Positions 18,922 through 28,787 of a stretch of DNA of 64,000 nt are shown in pieces. This stretch comes from an uncultured Aquimarina sp. (GTDB lineage: Bacteria > Bacteroidota > Bacteroidia > Flavobacteriales > Flavobacteriaceae), in contig CANMLS010000024.1 of NCBI GenBank assembly GCA_947498785.1, forward strand, positions 1 to 64,000, given 5' to 3'. A model generated the notes under the pieces. The model was not told the DNA's origin, did no database searches, and saw only the letters and a program-made list of their open reading frames with translations. Position 1 is the stretch's first letter; every line of letters starts with the position of its first letter. Both the position numbers and the translations under genes were made by a program.

Positions 18922-19530
18922 ATGCCTTTTATAACCGACGAAGAGTTACAACAGTATAAAGACCAGATTGAAAATGCTGAAGAAGCAAAACGCACTGCTG
19001 ACTATACCCGTAATAAAGCAGTAAAAGACGAACAGGAAAAATCTCAAAAATTTAAGATTGCAACAATCATACTAAGTATTATTGCCTTATTGGGTGTTGC
19101 AGGAACAGTATATTTTATGAGCTTTAACACTCCTACAAACATGGTATCAAAAAAGGAACATAAATCAAAAATTGAGCTACAAGAAACCAAAATAGCTGAG
19201 CTACAAGAAACAATTCAGAATCTTTCTATGAATCAAGAATTGAACAGTTCTAATGGTGAAAGTGCCAGTCAAGGTTCTATATCCAGTGAATTAATCTATG
19301 CTGTCCAGATAGGTGCTTTTGAGAGTAAAGATCTTTCCTTGTATTCTGATAATTTTGTGAATTTTAGAGAAATCAAAAGTGGAGGGTTTAACAAATATGC
19401 TTTAGGAAATTTTGAAACTCTTAATGAGGCCAAAAAATTCAGAAGAGAATTGGTTGGATTAGGATTTAGAAATGCTTTTATAGCTTCCTATCGTAATGGA
19501 AAAAGAATAAAGATAGAGGAGGCTTGGTAA
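18922..19530 (+). CDS. SPOR-domain membrane protein
   Basis: A 202-aa bitopic protein: a charged helical N-terminus (about residues 1-45), one membrane helix (about 47-68), a coiled-coil segment rich in Glu/Gln/Lys (about 75-105), and a C-terminal SPOR domain (from YAVQIGAFES to the end) that in other bacteria binds denuded peptidoglycan at division sites. The topology, N-terminus in and SPOR out, fits a cell-division or envelope role such as that of FtsN-like or DedD-like proteins. It is followed after 36 bp by the Dabb lipoprotein gene, probably in one transcript. Confidence 0.8.
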   Translation: MPFITDEELQQYKDQIENAEEAKRTADYTRNKAVKDEQEKSQKFKIATIILSIIALLGVAGTVYFMSFNTPTNMVSKKEHKSKIELQETKIAELQETIQNLSMNQELNSSNGESASQGSISSELIYAVQIGAFESKDLSLYSDNFVNFREIKSGGFNKYALGNFETLNEAKKFRRELVGLGFRNAFIASYRNGKRIKIEEAW

Positions 19531-19566
19531 AACTATAGCTTTAACACCTTCCTCAAAAAAGAAATA

Positions 19567-19953
19567 ATGATAAGAAATCTGTTTTTAATGATTACATTAG
19601 TGACCATTACCTCTGCCTGTCAAGATAAAAATGATTTTGACAAGAATTTTGTGCATACTGTCTATTTTTGGTTAAACAATCCTGATAGCTCTCAGGATCG
19701 TAAGGCTTTTGAAACTTCATTAAAAAAATTTCTGAATAGTTCTAAATATGCTAAAACAAAATTTATAGGTACTCCTCCAAATGCTTCCAGAGATGTTGTA
19801 GATGGTTCTTTTACATATTCTTTACTTGTGACATTCTCTTCGGCTGAGGCGCAAGAACAATATCAAAAAGAAGAAGCTCACTTATTATTTATTAAGGAAT
19901 CTTCGAGTTTATGGAAGAAAGTAATAGTCTATGATGCTCAGTCTTCAGAATAA
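19567..19953 (+). CDS. Dabb (stress-responsive alpha/beta barrel) lipoprotein
   Basis: A 128-aa protein with a short signal and lipobox TSAC (Cys about residue 18). The remainder reads as one Dabb domain: FVHTVYFWLNN opening strand, a helix (DRKAFETSLKKFLN), a GTPP turn, a central strand SYSLLVTF-type and a final helix. Cytosolic Dabb proteins are small dimeric ferredoxin-like folds; here the domain is exported. Function is unknown. Confidence 0.75.
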   Translation: MIRNLFLMITLVTITSACQDKNDFDKNFVHTVYFWLNNPDSSQDRKAFETSLKKFLNSSKYAKTKFIGTPPNASRDVVDGSFTYSLLVTFSSAEAQEQYQKEEAHLLFIKESSSLWKKVIVYDAQSSE

Positions 19954-19997
19954 AGTATCACTTTATTTATTAGAATATTTAGACTATTTCAAAACAA

Positions 19998-20033
19998 AAA
20001 TCTCAGAATTTATTCTATCAAATCCTGAGATTT
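19998..20033. terminator. Possible bidirectional terminator
   Basis: The stem aaatctcag (19998-20006) / ctgagattt (20025-20033) has an 18-nt AT-rich loop. It lies between the convergent Dabb and DUF6515-like genes. The long loop lowers confidence. Confidence 0.55.
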
Positions 20034-20050
20034 CTTTATCAACCAACTAA

Positions 20051-20401
20051 CTAAACATTTACAACAATATATCTTTTTCCAGATTTCTTATAGTATACTC
20101 CATTATGCCTATAATATTGCACACCTCTTACTCTTACCACTTTATATCCTCTTGGTAAAGTAGTAACTCTAATCCCAACGGGAGCTGTAACCCTTCTATA
20201 TGCTCTGTTCTTTTTAACATACCACACTCCGTTACTTCTGTAATAACGTACATTTTTATGCATTATAATTTTTGGATTATGTACCTTGGTTACCACAACT
20301 CCACGTGCTGGACGAACTGCTACAGTAGTAGCACATGATGTCATCAAAAATCCAAATAATAAAACAGGTGCAATACATTTTAGTATCCTTTTCATATTCA
20401 T
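20051..20401 (-). CDS. DUF6515-like small basic lipoprotein
   Basis: A 116-aa lipoprotein (lipobox MTSC, Cys about residue 23). The mature part is very basic and holds two copies of a YYR.NGV.Y unit (RYYRSNGVWY and QYYRHNGVYY) around a LPRGYKVVRVRG strand, the pattern of DUF6515. Such proteins are probably envelope-associated; no activity is known. The repeat of Arg/Lys/Tyr residues could favour binding to polyanions, which is only a guess. Confidence 0.7.
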   Translation of the reverse strand: MNMKRILKCIAPVLLFGFLMTSCATTVAVRPARGVVVTKVHNPKIIMHKNVRYYRSNGVWYVKKNRAYRRVTAPVGIRVTTLPRGYKVVRVRGVQYYRHNGVYYKKSGKRYIVVNV

Positions 20402-20479
20402 AGTTTTTTTAGTTTCTTATTACCTAAGACTTTACTATTCTGAAAAGGTTTAATTGAGAAATTCAAAAAAGTTATAAAA

Positions 20480-21028
20480 TCATTCTACATATTCTTGTAT
20501 TGGCATATTATCAATAATCAAATTATCAAGAACTGATTGACCATTTTTAATATATATTAATGCATACACATTATCGATTACACCATCCCTATTCGCCTTA
20601 GCATATGCTTTTTCTGCATCATAAGCTTTGGTCTCCTCCATATAAAATCTATTAAAAGGTAATTCGAACGTTACATGTCCTGAGTAAACATGAGTAACTC
20701 GAGCTTTAACATAATCATTCTTGATATGCAAAGGTTCTTTACTTATTTGATGAATTTTAGCAAAACCATCTTCATCATTCTCAATATAAACTCGTATTTC
20801 ATCCCCCCTTACATACGTAGAATCCGAAGTTGCGAAAGAATTTATTTGGAATTGAAGCGTGACATATTTTCCTCTAAATGGATCTGTTGGATCAATAGGG
20901 CGTGTCTTAAACTTGTATGCTGTACCAGAATTCAAAGTATCTTCATTATCATAAATCATCTTTAACGGAGCAAAAATTTGCACTAATGCCAGTACTATAA
21001 ATCCTATAAATATATATATTGTTTTCAT
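20480..21028 (-). CDS. GDYXXLXY-domain membrane-anchored protein
   Basis: A 182-aa protein with an N-terminal membrane helix and, at about residues 43-60, PIDPTDPFRGKYVTLQF, matching the conserved core (PxDPxDxxRGxYxxLxF) that names the GDYXXLXY family. It starts 10 bp after the DUF2157 gene ends, and the two families are commonly paired. Both probably act together in the inner membrane or periplasm; the biochemical role is unknown. Confidence 0.85.
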   Translation of the reverse strand: MKTIYIFIGFIVLALVQIFAPLKMIYDNEDTLNSGTAYKFKTRPIDPTDPFRGKYVTLQFQINSFATSDSTYVRGDEIRVYIENDEDGFAKIHQISKEPLHIKNDYVKARVTHVYSGHVTFELPFNRFYMEETKAYDAEKAYAKANRDGVIDNVYALIYIKNGQSVLDNLIIDNMPIQEYVE

Positions 21029-21038
21029 TTGTTTTTGT

Positions 21039-22319
21039 TTACTGTTTTTTAACTTTTTGTTTCTTCAACATGATATAATTGGTAAAAAAGAATCCTGCTC
21101 CTACCAGAACAAACAAAACCCCTCTAATCACAAAACTCATTCCCGTATCAAAAAACCTACAAATAATAAGTATAGAGATAATAAGAAGTCCGTAGTTAAG
21201 AATCCCGAAATTAAACTTATCCGCTCCAATTTTGATTGCTGACATTCCTAGAGCAAACACCAATAAATTCATAAGTATAACAGGTATCGTAATTGCCGAA
21301 TATAGTAAAAAGTATACCATCCCAAATATGACAAAAGCTATTTGAAAAAGGTTTATTGAACGTATTCCGTTTTTCAAAATAGTATATCCCAAAACCGATA
21401 ATGCTACTATTCCTAAAACGACAGTTATATAAAGTTCCTGCGCATCATATGCAAATTGATCAGGAACGTCTTCCCATATCCAACGAAATGTAAATATCAG
21501 AAGGCATATAACTGTGCCCAATGATCCAATAATTAGAGATCCGTTTCTAAGCGTCCTTAGTCCTTTAAATATTGAAAGTCTTCCAATATTATATAGCAGT
21601 CCAAACATAAAAGTATACATAACAACCCCCAAAACATCTCCGTTACCAACAAATGCACTCAATGCTATAATTACACTTATCGGGAGTATCCAATTAAAAA
21701 TAGTTACAACATTACCCAATACATTTCTTTTTAAAATATTCCAATAATGAGGAATTACACCCAAAAAGAATACTAGATATAACCAAGGTGTTTCTCTATT
21801 TTTATAATTCCACACTCCTACCTGTACTGCATAATATGCGCTTGTGATTATGACTAGTAATGCCACTGTATGTGATCGCAATAAGTATATCAAGGGTAAA
21901 CAAAGAGCGATCCAGATCAGTAGGAAAGATCCTAATTCTCCAGGGATATTATAAATTTGACTTACTAATGAAATACTTGCTCCTACTGAGAAAAACAAGA
22001 ATGTCCCTGATGCTTCTTTCCAAATATTACTTTTCTTTTTAAGAATAGAAAAACCCGTCATGAGTTGACCTATAATCAGAGGAACAAACGCCAGAATAGT
22101 TTTTGTTTGTCTTGAGAAATCATCCCAATTGTGTGCCAACATCAAAATAATACCAGATCCTACCAATAATGCTCCAAAGACTCCAAAAATCATGAATAAA
22201 AAATTCGGTTTTTCTTCAGCTTTATCTACATAATATTTTTCGATCTTATCTGAAATCTCGGGAGAAATTACTTTATCTCTGACCAAGACTTGCAATTCTT
22301 TATTAAATTTTGAACTCAT
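21039..22319 (-). CDS. DUF2157 membrane protein
   Basis: A 426-aa polytopic protein. The cytoplasmic N-terminus (about residues 1-40, helical) resembles the DUF2157 lead-in, and about twelve hydrophobic segments follow. The first is FLFMIFGVFGALLVGSGI followed by LMLAHNWDDFS, the most conserved stretch of the family. It forms an operon with the downstream GDYXXLXY gene. Function is unknown; a transport or envelope-sensing role is speculation. Confidence 0.85.
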   Translation of the reverse strand: MSSKFNKELQVLVRDKVISPEISDKIEKYYVDKAEEKPNFLFMIFGVFGALLVGSGIILMLAHNWDDFSRQTKTILAFVPLIIGQLMTGFSILKKKSNIWKEASGTFLFFSVGASISLVSQIYNIPGELGSFLLIWIALCLPLIYLLRSHTVALLVIITSAYYAVQVGVWNYKNRETPWLYLVFFLGVIPHYWNILKRNVLGNVVTIFNWILPISVIIALSAFVGNGDVLGVVMYTFMFGLLYNIGRLSIFKGLRTLRNGSLIIGSLGTVICLLIFTFRWIWEDVPDQFAYDAQELYITVVLGIVALSVLGYTILKNGIRSINLFQIAFVIFGMVYFLLYSAITIPVILMNLLVFALGMSAIKIGADKFNFGILNYGLLIISILIICRFFDTGMSFVIRGVLFVLVGAGFFFTNYIMLKKQKVKKQ

Positions 22320-22389
22320 AATACAGTATTATTTTGTTATGAAGATAACCTATGGTTTTAAATTACATTTTATACACAAGATATGATTA

Positions 22390-23289
22390 CTATTTCTTTT
22401 TTGGCATCATAATCCCATCACTCACACTTTTCTTTTTAATATTCACTAGAATTTCATGTAGTGTTTCTGCAGCTAACCCATGCAACACTAAGTTATAAGC
22501 AGCAGAATAGGTACTATTAGGTACCATTGGATGCTTATTGTTCACTAATCCCAAATGTCCTGGAGTGCCTAATATCTGGGAAACATAAACTGCAATAGTT
22601 TCATCTAACTGTAAAGAATTAGAAGCTCGTACAAAATCATTTGCGGTTAGAAAAAGTTGGTAAAATGGTGTGAAAAGCTCTATAGCTGATCTTAGATCTA
22701 AAATATTAGTCCATTTATTCGGAAATTTAATATGCTCAAATTGATCTTCTGAAATCATAGACGTATTCAATTTTTCTACAAAACCAATAGTAACGTTCTT
22801 ATCTTTTAATTCACTATTCAAATTAATTACAAAATTAAATAAATTTAAATCATGATTAAGAAACAGGTCATCCTTCACATCGTTAAAATCTTTTGGTTTT
22901 AACGGACTTGTTTTTACTTCAACCCCTTCAATATTACCTGCTATAAATTCTAAAATTTCACTTCCTACATGAAAATGTCTAAAGATCAACAAATTTGCAT
23001 TTGGGCTTACAAATCGTTTAAGCCCCCAAGCCAAAATAATATGTAAAAACCTTGATGAGTTAAATAGCTTTGGAAAGAAAAACTTTAGTACATGAATAAA
23101 AAACATGGTGATTTTTGACCAAAATACAAGCAAAGGCCTTAAATACCTTGCTGATCTAGAGTCATTATCAGACATCAATGCTCTTTTTGTTGTATCATTT
23201 ATAGGGATACTATTATCCAGATATAGCGCTAACCATGGATTGGGATCTCTGCTATCGTGTTCTGCGATTTCGAATATATCTTTTTTCAT
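22390..23289 (-). CDS. Unrecognised 299-aa protein of the KAS-diiron operon
   Basis: I do not recognise a family with confidence. Visible features are a hydrophobic or amphipathic stretch (LLVFWSKITMFFIHVLKFFFP, about residues 55-75), the segment FRHFHVGSEILEF (about 104-116), and near the C-terminus AAETLHEIL, an ExxH motif. Together these could supply His/Glu metal ligands on helices, but this is inference. It is the last gene of a minus-strand operon, 17 bp after the KAS III-diiron fusion gene, so it probably works on the same substrate. Confidence 0.6.
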   Translation of the reverse strand: MKKDIFEIAEHDSRDPNPWLALYLDNSIPINDTTKRALMSDNDSRSARYLRPLLVFWSKITMFFIHVLKFFFPKLFNSSRFLHIILAWGLKRFVSPNANLLIFRHFHVGSEILEFIAGNIEGVEVKTSPLKPKDFNDVKDDLFLNHDLNLFNFVINLNSELKDKNVTIGFVEKLNTSMISEDQFEHIKFPNKWTNILDLRSAIELFTPFYQLFLTANDFVRASNSLQLDETIAVYVSQILGTPGHLGLVNNKHPMVPNSTYSAAYNLVLHGLAAETLHEILVNIKKKSVSDGIMMPKKK

Positions 23290-23306
23290 CGGTTTTCAAT
23301 TATTAA

Positions 23307-25157
23307 TTAATAATTACCTAATTCTTTTAATTGCATCTCATATAAAAGTGCTGTTGTCTTAGCTGTCTTTACAATTTTTTTGGCCAGATCCATATGCATC
23401 ATAGGATGGTTTAAAGCTTTTTCTAAATTTTCAAAATGTTTCTCGTCTGCCACGCCATGGTAGGTAAAAAAAGAAACCTGATCGTCGTTTAGACTTAGTT
23501 GATCTTTTATCATTGTACCCCAATGCGCTGCCAATCTTTTTCCAATACCTTCTATAATAAACATCGCTCCTAAAAGATCTATTGGGTTAGGTTTACTGGC
23601 CTGCTGAAACATAAAAGAAGAAAGCCCTATACTACCAACATTTTTTTCTCCAGAATGAATTTTAGAAACTGGTTCTCCCAGGTTTTCAAAATTTAATTCT
23701 AACATTTGATAATCTTTATGCTCTGCTGCGGTATGTTTTATAAAAGCAGAACGAAGATCAAATAACTCGATATCAATATTAGAAGCTGCTCTCGATATCC
23801 ATTGCGAACCATCAATTACTTGTTGTCTTAAATCTGTTAGTAGCAACTTATACTCATCTATGTTCAACGTTTTGTTATGTATTTTTTGGACAATAGGTAC
23901 TTTTAATAAGTTTGCTTCAAAATCAATCCAAATTCGAGAAAGGTTTCTCACTAACCACTGTGACACTTCTTCAGAATTAAGGTTTAACTCTGGAGCTTCA
24001 ATTTCTCGAATCGGGTAACTCTTCTGTATCACATCATTATTCCCTACAACAGTAAGTTTCATAAATGAGGTGATAAAGCGACCACTTTCTGGCACCATGC
24101 ATAATATAGATTGTCCTTCTTTTAACTTACCAGAATACATCAACTCTTCTAGTATAATAAATATAGATGCTGCACCAGTATTTCCTTTACTTACCAGATT
24201 ACTAAACCATTTCTCTTCTGCAATCTCTCCTCCTCCTTTTTCCATGAGGTCTTTTATCGGTTTTTTAAAATATTCTGATGAGTAATGACAGCACAACCAA
24301 TCTATCTCTTTTGGAGTAATCATCCCTTTATCGATGAGTTCGAAATAGTGTCCCACTCCTGTTTGTACTACTTTATTAAGTAGTCTAACATCCTGTTTAA
24401 GATTTATCGCTCCGTCTTTTGATGCCGATTCGTAGTCAGAATAATCCAACCATGTTTTCTCTGCTTCGTTTTGGTTGTCATTTTTCCCGGTATACATGCA
24501 TAATGGAAAAGTATGCGCATGTGATTTTAAATCTATCCATTCTATCTTTAAGGATATTCCTTTTGTACTTTTCTTATTTTCTAACACTAATGCGCCTGCT
24601 CCATCTGAAAGCATCCATCGTAAAAACTCTGTATCAAAAGGAATTGATTTCATTTTCTGTGCTTCAAATCTGGAAGCTTTAAAAAGTCTGCTTGCAAATT
24701 CGCTTCCCACGCAAACTGCGTTTTGTTTCTCTTCACCTTTTATTTGTACATAGGCATTCTTTAACGCCATCATACTACTTGCACATACGCTTTGAAAACT
24801 TGCTACTTCACATGCCGCCGAATTTAATCCGCCATGCACCATACTCGCAAATCCAGGAACAGGCAAGTCTCCTTGTGTTGTTCCTGTTGATAAAAGCTCT
24901 ATTTCTTTTTGACTCAAACTACTTTTAGCAATGGCCTGTTCTATGGCTTTTACTGCCAACTCAGCATTAGAATGCGTACTCTCTTGTTCTGTATTTAAAG
25001 CAAAATATCGTTGGTTGATTCCGTTTTGTTTTAAAATACGATCTTTTACTGCACTCTTTTGTCCATTAATTTTTCCTAAATAATCTTCTATTTCATCGTT
25101 TGAAATAGGGTTATTTGGCAAATAGACACCAGAACTTGTTATATATACATTTTTCAT
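23307..25157 (-). CDS. KAS III-like synthase fused to a haem-oxygenase-like diiron domain
   Basis: A 616-aa two-domain protein. Residues 1 to about 350 are a thiolase-fold KAS III/OleA-like condensing enzyme with an intact Cys125 (SVCASSM), His291 (CCHYSS) and Asn326 (KGNTGAASI) triad. Residues about 440-616 form a helical haem-oxygenase-like (TenA/CADD-type) domain. Its metal-ligand set looks complete: Glu479 or His480 with His475 (HTAAEHKDY), Glu536 (IIEGIGKRL) and the His567-x3-Asp571-x2-His574 signature, which matches the HxxxDxxH spacing of HDO oxidases such as CADD. Coupling condensation to an O2-dependent oxidation on one chain is unusual. The gene is 4 bp after a fatty-acid-hydroxylase gene, pointing to lipid-like chemistry. 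The product is unknown. Confidence 0.8.
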   Translation of the reverse strand: MKNVYITSSGVYLPNNPISNDEIEDYLGKINGQKSAVKDRILKQNGINQRYFALNTEQESTHSNAELAVKAIEQAIAKSSLSQKEIELLSTGTTQGDLPVPGFASMVHGGLNSAACEVASFQSVCASSMMALKNAYVQIKGEEKQNAVCVGSEFASRLFKASRFEAQKMKSIPFDTEFLRWMLSDGAGALVLENKKSTKGISLKIEWIDLKSHAHTFPLCMYTGKNDNQNEAEKTWLDYSDYESASKDGAINLKQDVRLLNKVVQTGVGHYFELIDKGMITPKEIDWLCCHYSSEYFKKPIKDLMEKGGGEIAEEKWFSNLVSKGNTGAASIFIILEELMYSGKLKEGQSILCMVPESGRFITSFMKLTVVGNNDVIQKSYPIREIEAPELNLNSEEVSQWLVRNLSRIWIDFEANLLKVPIVQKIHNKTLNIDEYKLLLTDLRQQVIDGSQWISRAASNIDIELFDLRSAFIKHTAAEHKDYQMLELNFENLGEPVSKIHSGEKNVGSIGLSSFMFQQASKPNPIDLLGAMFIIEGIGKRLAAHWGTMIKDQLSLNDDQVSFFTYHGVADEKHFENLEKALNHPMMHMDLAKKIVKTAKTTALLYEMQLKELGNY

Positions 25158-25161
25158 GTCT

Positions 25162-25929
25162 TTATTTTTTTGATTGCCTTAACTGGCTTATTTTATTATT
25201 TAATTGATCTAAAACATTAGAAGCAAATCCGTAGTTTTTCTTGAATGTACTATGATGTGCATTGTGTCGAGTTCCAAACAGCTTCCAAGCTGCTCCTTTT
25301 CCTGTCCCTAATCTGTAATTACAATGCCCCGAATAATTTAATAGTATACTAGCTAAAGGGTATAGAAAAACAGCTATCGGAGAAAATGGTACAAAAGGAA
25401 GCAATGTAATTGGAACTGTACTTAATAATAAGGCTTCAAACCAATGAAAACTATACACCGAATGCACCGTTGGAACTATCGATTTATGATGCACTTTATG
25501 CACATGTTTCATAAAAAAAGGAAGGTGCATTACACGATGAATCACAAAAAAATGAACTTCATTCCATATCGTGAGTAATACAACTCCTAATACAATATTC
25601 AAAAAAGTATCGGGCAGTAAGGTTATCGTGCCTGTCCTTATACAATGTACGACTGGAACTACAGAAAAACCAAATACAAAAATTGATTTCAGAGAATGTA
25701 ACTTCTCTATTTTCTTCTGTTTTTTTGTTGCTTCTTTTTTTAGAATTCTATGAACAACTTTTTTACCTTCTAACCATATACATACTCTTTCAAATATGGG
25801 AGCAATCCCAAAATAAAGAAAGAAAAAATACAAAAAGGTCAGTCCATACAACCATCTGTAAGAATATCCATAAATTATTGTATGGACTAGTTCATTACTC
25901 ATATCATACTTCTTTTTCTCCCGTTTCAC
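25162..25929 (-). CDS. Fatty acid hydroxylase / sterol desaturase family protein
   Basis: A 255-aa integral membrane enzyme. The histidine clusters that bind the diiron centre are present: HRVMH, HKVHH, and RHNAHH near the C-terminus (about residues 226-231), set among four or more membrane helices. Family members hydroxylate or desaturate lipids with O2. Here the neighbouring condensing enzyme suggests a lipid or acyl substrate. The start overlaps the end of the upstream 130-aa gene by 26 bp, indicating translational coupling. Confidence 0.87.
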   Translation of the reverse strand: MKREKKKYDMSNELVHTIIYGYSYRWLYGLTFLYFFFLYFGIAPIFERVCIWLEGKKVVHRILKKEATKKQKKIEKLHSLKSIFVFGFSVVPVVHCIRTGTITLLPDTFLNIVLGVVLLTIWNEVHFFVIHRVMHLPFFMKHVHKVHHKSIVPTVHSVYSFHWFEALLLSTVPITLLPFVPFSPIAVFLYPLASILLNYSGHCNYRLGTGKGAAWKLFGTRHNAHHSTFKKNYGFASNVLDQLNNKISQLRQSKK

Positions 25930-26296
25930 TAGGAACTATTGATAAGGTATCAGCTTTGTTTTTAATATTAAGAAATGTAATTCCAACAAAATACGCAGCT
26001 ATACTCATAGGTATAATTCTAAAAAATATTTTATCATCTATTACCCTTTCTAAACTCATAAAATAGTATACTATAACAATGCCCCAATAGATAAGTAATC
26101 CTCTTTTGACCATAAGGTTATGTTTTTTCCATCTTATAAAGAAACCTAATCCAATTACAATTTGAATTAAACCCAGAAAGATTTGAGATATTAGTGCATA
26201 TAGCTCATATTTTACTGTTACAAAACTTGATAGTGCATATATTATTAATGTAATTACAAAAGCTAATACATTAATTACAAAAACTACTTTTTTCAT
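25904..26296 (-). CDS. Hypothetical four-helix membrane protein
   Basis: A 130-aa protein with four predicted membrane helices and short loops, with a charged C-terminus (ETGEKEV). I recognise no family. It is the first gene of the four-gene minus-strand operon and overlaps the hydroxylase gene by 26 bp, so it may be an accessory membrane subunit. It is separated from the upstream YiaA/B-like gene by a terminator. Confidence 0.6.
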   Translation of the reverse strand: MKKVVFVINVLAFVITLIIYALSSFVTVKYELYALISQIFLGLIQIVIGLGFFIRWKKHNLMVKRGLLIYWGIVIVYYFMSLERVIDDKIFFRIIPMSIAAYFVGITFLNIKNKADTLSIVPSETGEKEV

Positions 26297-26320
26297 CTTT
26301 TTGAAGTTTTACAATTATTA

Positions 26321-26350
26321 AAAAAAGACAGCCGCACCTATACGGCTGCC
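26321..26350 (-). terminator. Intrinsic terminator after the YiaA/B-like gene
   Basis: On the minus strand a 6-bp GC stem cagccg / cggctg with an 8-nt loop is followed by TCTTTTTTT. It separates the YiaA/B-like gene from the lipid operon. Confidence 0.8.
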
Positions 26351-26421
26351 CTTTATAATCATCAAAACAAGAAGCCCTAAGCCCCCCTAAGGCTCCTTCT
26401 TTTGATTCTTCTTTTTTTAGA

Positions 26422-26904
26422 TTATTTTATATCATTAGTTTCGATAAATTTCTTGTCTCTGGTATTTTTTTGCACAGCAATGGCAGCAAATAAACTTAAG
26501 GTAAAGGACATTCCATAAAACCCTTTCTCGCTAAGTTCTAGATCGGCATTCCACAATCCGATAACCAACAACAAAATAGAAGTTAGCGTAGTAAACCAAC
26601 TGATCCCATAATACATATCTGTCACAGGAATTCCTTCTAATCTATCTCTTACACTTTTTTGTACGGACACTGCAGAAAACAATCCAAATAACAGAATTGT
26701 AAAATAGTATCCCTTTTCATTAAGTGCCATACTTGTTGCATTCCATAATCCAATACAATAGGAAACCATTCCTATAAATACCGCAGACCAAGACGCCGAA
26801 GTAAATGCTGAAGTCGGTTTTTGATCATATACTTTTGTTTCTTTCTTTTCGGTTTTTTCATTTACAATATCCTCAGATACGTCATTACTAAATTTATACT
26901 CCAT
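26422..26904 (-). CDS. YiaA/YiaB family inner-membrane protein
   Basis: A 160-aa protein with two tandem YiaAB units, each a pair of membrane helices: [20 protein letters not shown] followed by [12 protein letters not shown], then [20 protein letters not shown] followed by [10 protein letters not shown]. The repeated GLWNA..L.EKG..  and VQK..RD motifs are diagnostic. Family function is unknown. It is monocistronic, bounded by a terminator, and divergent from the TPR-like gene at 27083. Confidence 0.85.
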   Translation of the reverse strand: MEYKFSNDVSEDIVNEKTEKKETKVYDQKPTSAFTSASWSAVFIGMVSYCIGLWNATSMALNEKGYYFTILLFGLFSAVSVQKSVRDRLEGIPVTDMYYGISWFTTLTSILLLVIGLWNADLELSEKGFYGMSFTLSLFAAIAVQKNTRDKKFIETNDIK

Positions 26905-27082
26905 GATTATTGGTTTTGATGATTAATTTAATGTTCAATTGTTCATTCGAACAGGACAAATGTGCGACGATTCAGTCTGGAATAAAATTCTATTTTTATT
27001 AAAAACTTACGATATATACTGTGCCAAAAATTAATTTTATTAATATTTATCGTACTTTTATTCAAAATATACTTACTATATA

Positions 27083-28567
27083 ATGAATACCGTTTCTTCT
27101 ATAATTCGTACTTTATCTGATGAAGAAAAGAGAAGTTTTATTTCATTACTTCGGCAAAAGAATAAAAGAAACGACACCAAAAACATTCAGTTATTCAAAC
27201 TATTGGATAGTACATCACCTCATCAAGATCTTGATATTCAGATTTACGGAAAAAGAGCTAAAGGTGCTTACCATGCTTTATGCAAAAGATTACATGATAC
27301 ACTTATTGATTTTATTGCTTCCAAAAGTTTTGAAGGAGATACTTCTGAAGAAATGGAAATTCTAAAACTATTAACTGCAAGTAGAATTTTCTTCGAACAA
27401 AAACAATACAAAATTGCTTTTAAGACTATACATAAAGCAGAACAAAAGGCAAAAATTTATGACTTTTTCAGTATCTTAAATGAGATATATTATACCCAGA
27501 TTCAACATGCCCATCTCAATCCCAGAATAGTAATAGAAGAGGTATTCTCTAAGTTCAGAAATAATAAAAAATCACTTCAACAAGAAGAAAATTTAAATCT
27601 ATTCTATGCTACCGTACAGCATGAACTTCTAAAAAACCGAAGAGATGCTGTCCCAATTATAAAGAATACCTTATCCAAATTTGGATTATCTATCACTCAG
27701 GACCTTACTTTTAGATCTTTATTTAAGATTTTGGAGATTACAAATCAAACTGCAAACATCACCAGAGATTATCATTCTATACTTCCTTTTGTAGAAGAGA
27801 CTTATATTCAAATTAATATTAAGGAGAACTTGATTGACAAACACTCCTTTTATCATATTCAGATTTTATATTATGTAGCGAATTCATACTTTAGGAATAA
27901 AGACTTTAAAACTTCTCAAGAATATCTCTCTGTAATGCTTCTTCAGATGAAAAAGCATCAAAAAAAATACTTTAGACGATTTTTCCCTCAGTACACTTTA
28001 CTAGAAACGCTTAATTTTAATTATTTAAATCAGGCAGGACGTGCAATCCAAATCCTTGAAACCTTTGATTATGAAAAACACAAAGATCAAATTGTATATC
28101 TTTTGGATCTAAAACTAAGTCTTATTGTATGTTATTTTCAACAACAATGCTTCAAAGAAGCGCTAAGCACTCTTAATGATCTTTATCATAGCGATCATTG
28201 GTATACAGAAAAAGGTGGGGTTTCGTGGGTAATCAAAAAAAATCTTATCGAAATCCTGCTGCACATAGAGCTTGATCATATAGACATAGTAGAATCAAGA
28301 GTAAATAGTTTTAAAAAGAAACATGGAGCACATCTTAAAAAAAATAATGAAGATCGGGTTCTTGAGTTTTTAAAACTCGCAACACTGTGTTATTATACAC
28401 CAGAGATATTAACTAACGAAAAGTTTAAGTCTAAAGTCCAAAATTCTTTGATTTCGCCTACCAATCCAGAACAAGAAGATATTTTTGACATGAGTTTTTA
28501 TGCCTGGATAAAATCAAAAGTTAATGGTAGTGACCTCTATGAAACGACATTGAATCTATTAAGATAA
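27083..28567 (+). CDS. TPR-like helical protein, hypothetical
   Basis: A 494-aa cytoplasmic protein with no signal peptide. The first 100 residues are charged (LSDEEKRSFISLLRQKNKR) and the rest is a run of helix pairs with TPR-like spacing, e.g. RIFFEQKQYKIAFKTIHKAE and NSYFRNKDFKTSQEYLSVML. No enzyme motif was seen. It is probably a scaffold or protein-interaction module. It stands alone, with a weak hairpin (28580-28611) after it. Confidence 0.65.
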   Translation: MNTVSSIIRTLSDEEKRSFISLLRQKNKRNDTKNIQLFKLLDSTSPHQDLDIQIYGKRAKGAYHALCKRLHDTLIDFIASKSFEGDTSEEMEILKLLTASRIFFEQKQYKIAFKTIHKAEQKAKIYDFFSILNEIYYTQIQHAHLNPRIVIEEVFSKFRNNKKSLQQEENLNLFYATVQHELLKNRRDAVPIIKNTLSKFGLSITQDLTFRSLFKILEITNQTANITRDYHSILPFVEETYIQINIKENLIDKHSFYHIQILYYVANSYFRNKDFKTSQEYLSVMLLQMKKHQKKYFRRFFPQYTLLETLNFNYLNQAGRAIQILETFDYEKHKDQIVYLLDLKLSLIVCYFQQQCFKEALSTLNDLYHSDHWYTEKGGVSWVIKKNLIEILLHIELDHIDIVESRVNSFKKKHGAHLKKNNEDRVLEFLKLATLCYYTPEILTNEKFKSKVQNSLISPTNPEQEDIFDMSFYAWIKSKVNGSDLYETTLNLLR

Positions 28568-28787
28568 CAATATTTTTTTCATCTTTGATTATATAGAAAT
28601 TAATAAAGATGTCATGATTTTTTTATAGTTTCTCTCACCATTGTGGCAATTAGGTAATTTGTTATACACTTTAGATCAATTACTGTCTAAACTAGATAAT
28701 ATGGCACTACTTTTTTAACAAAATAAAAGTATCTTGATTGATCATACAGTTAGTATTAACCAACAATTAAATACACTATAAAGCATC

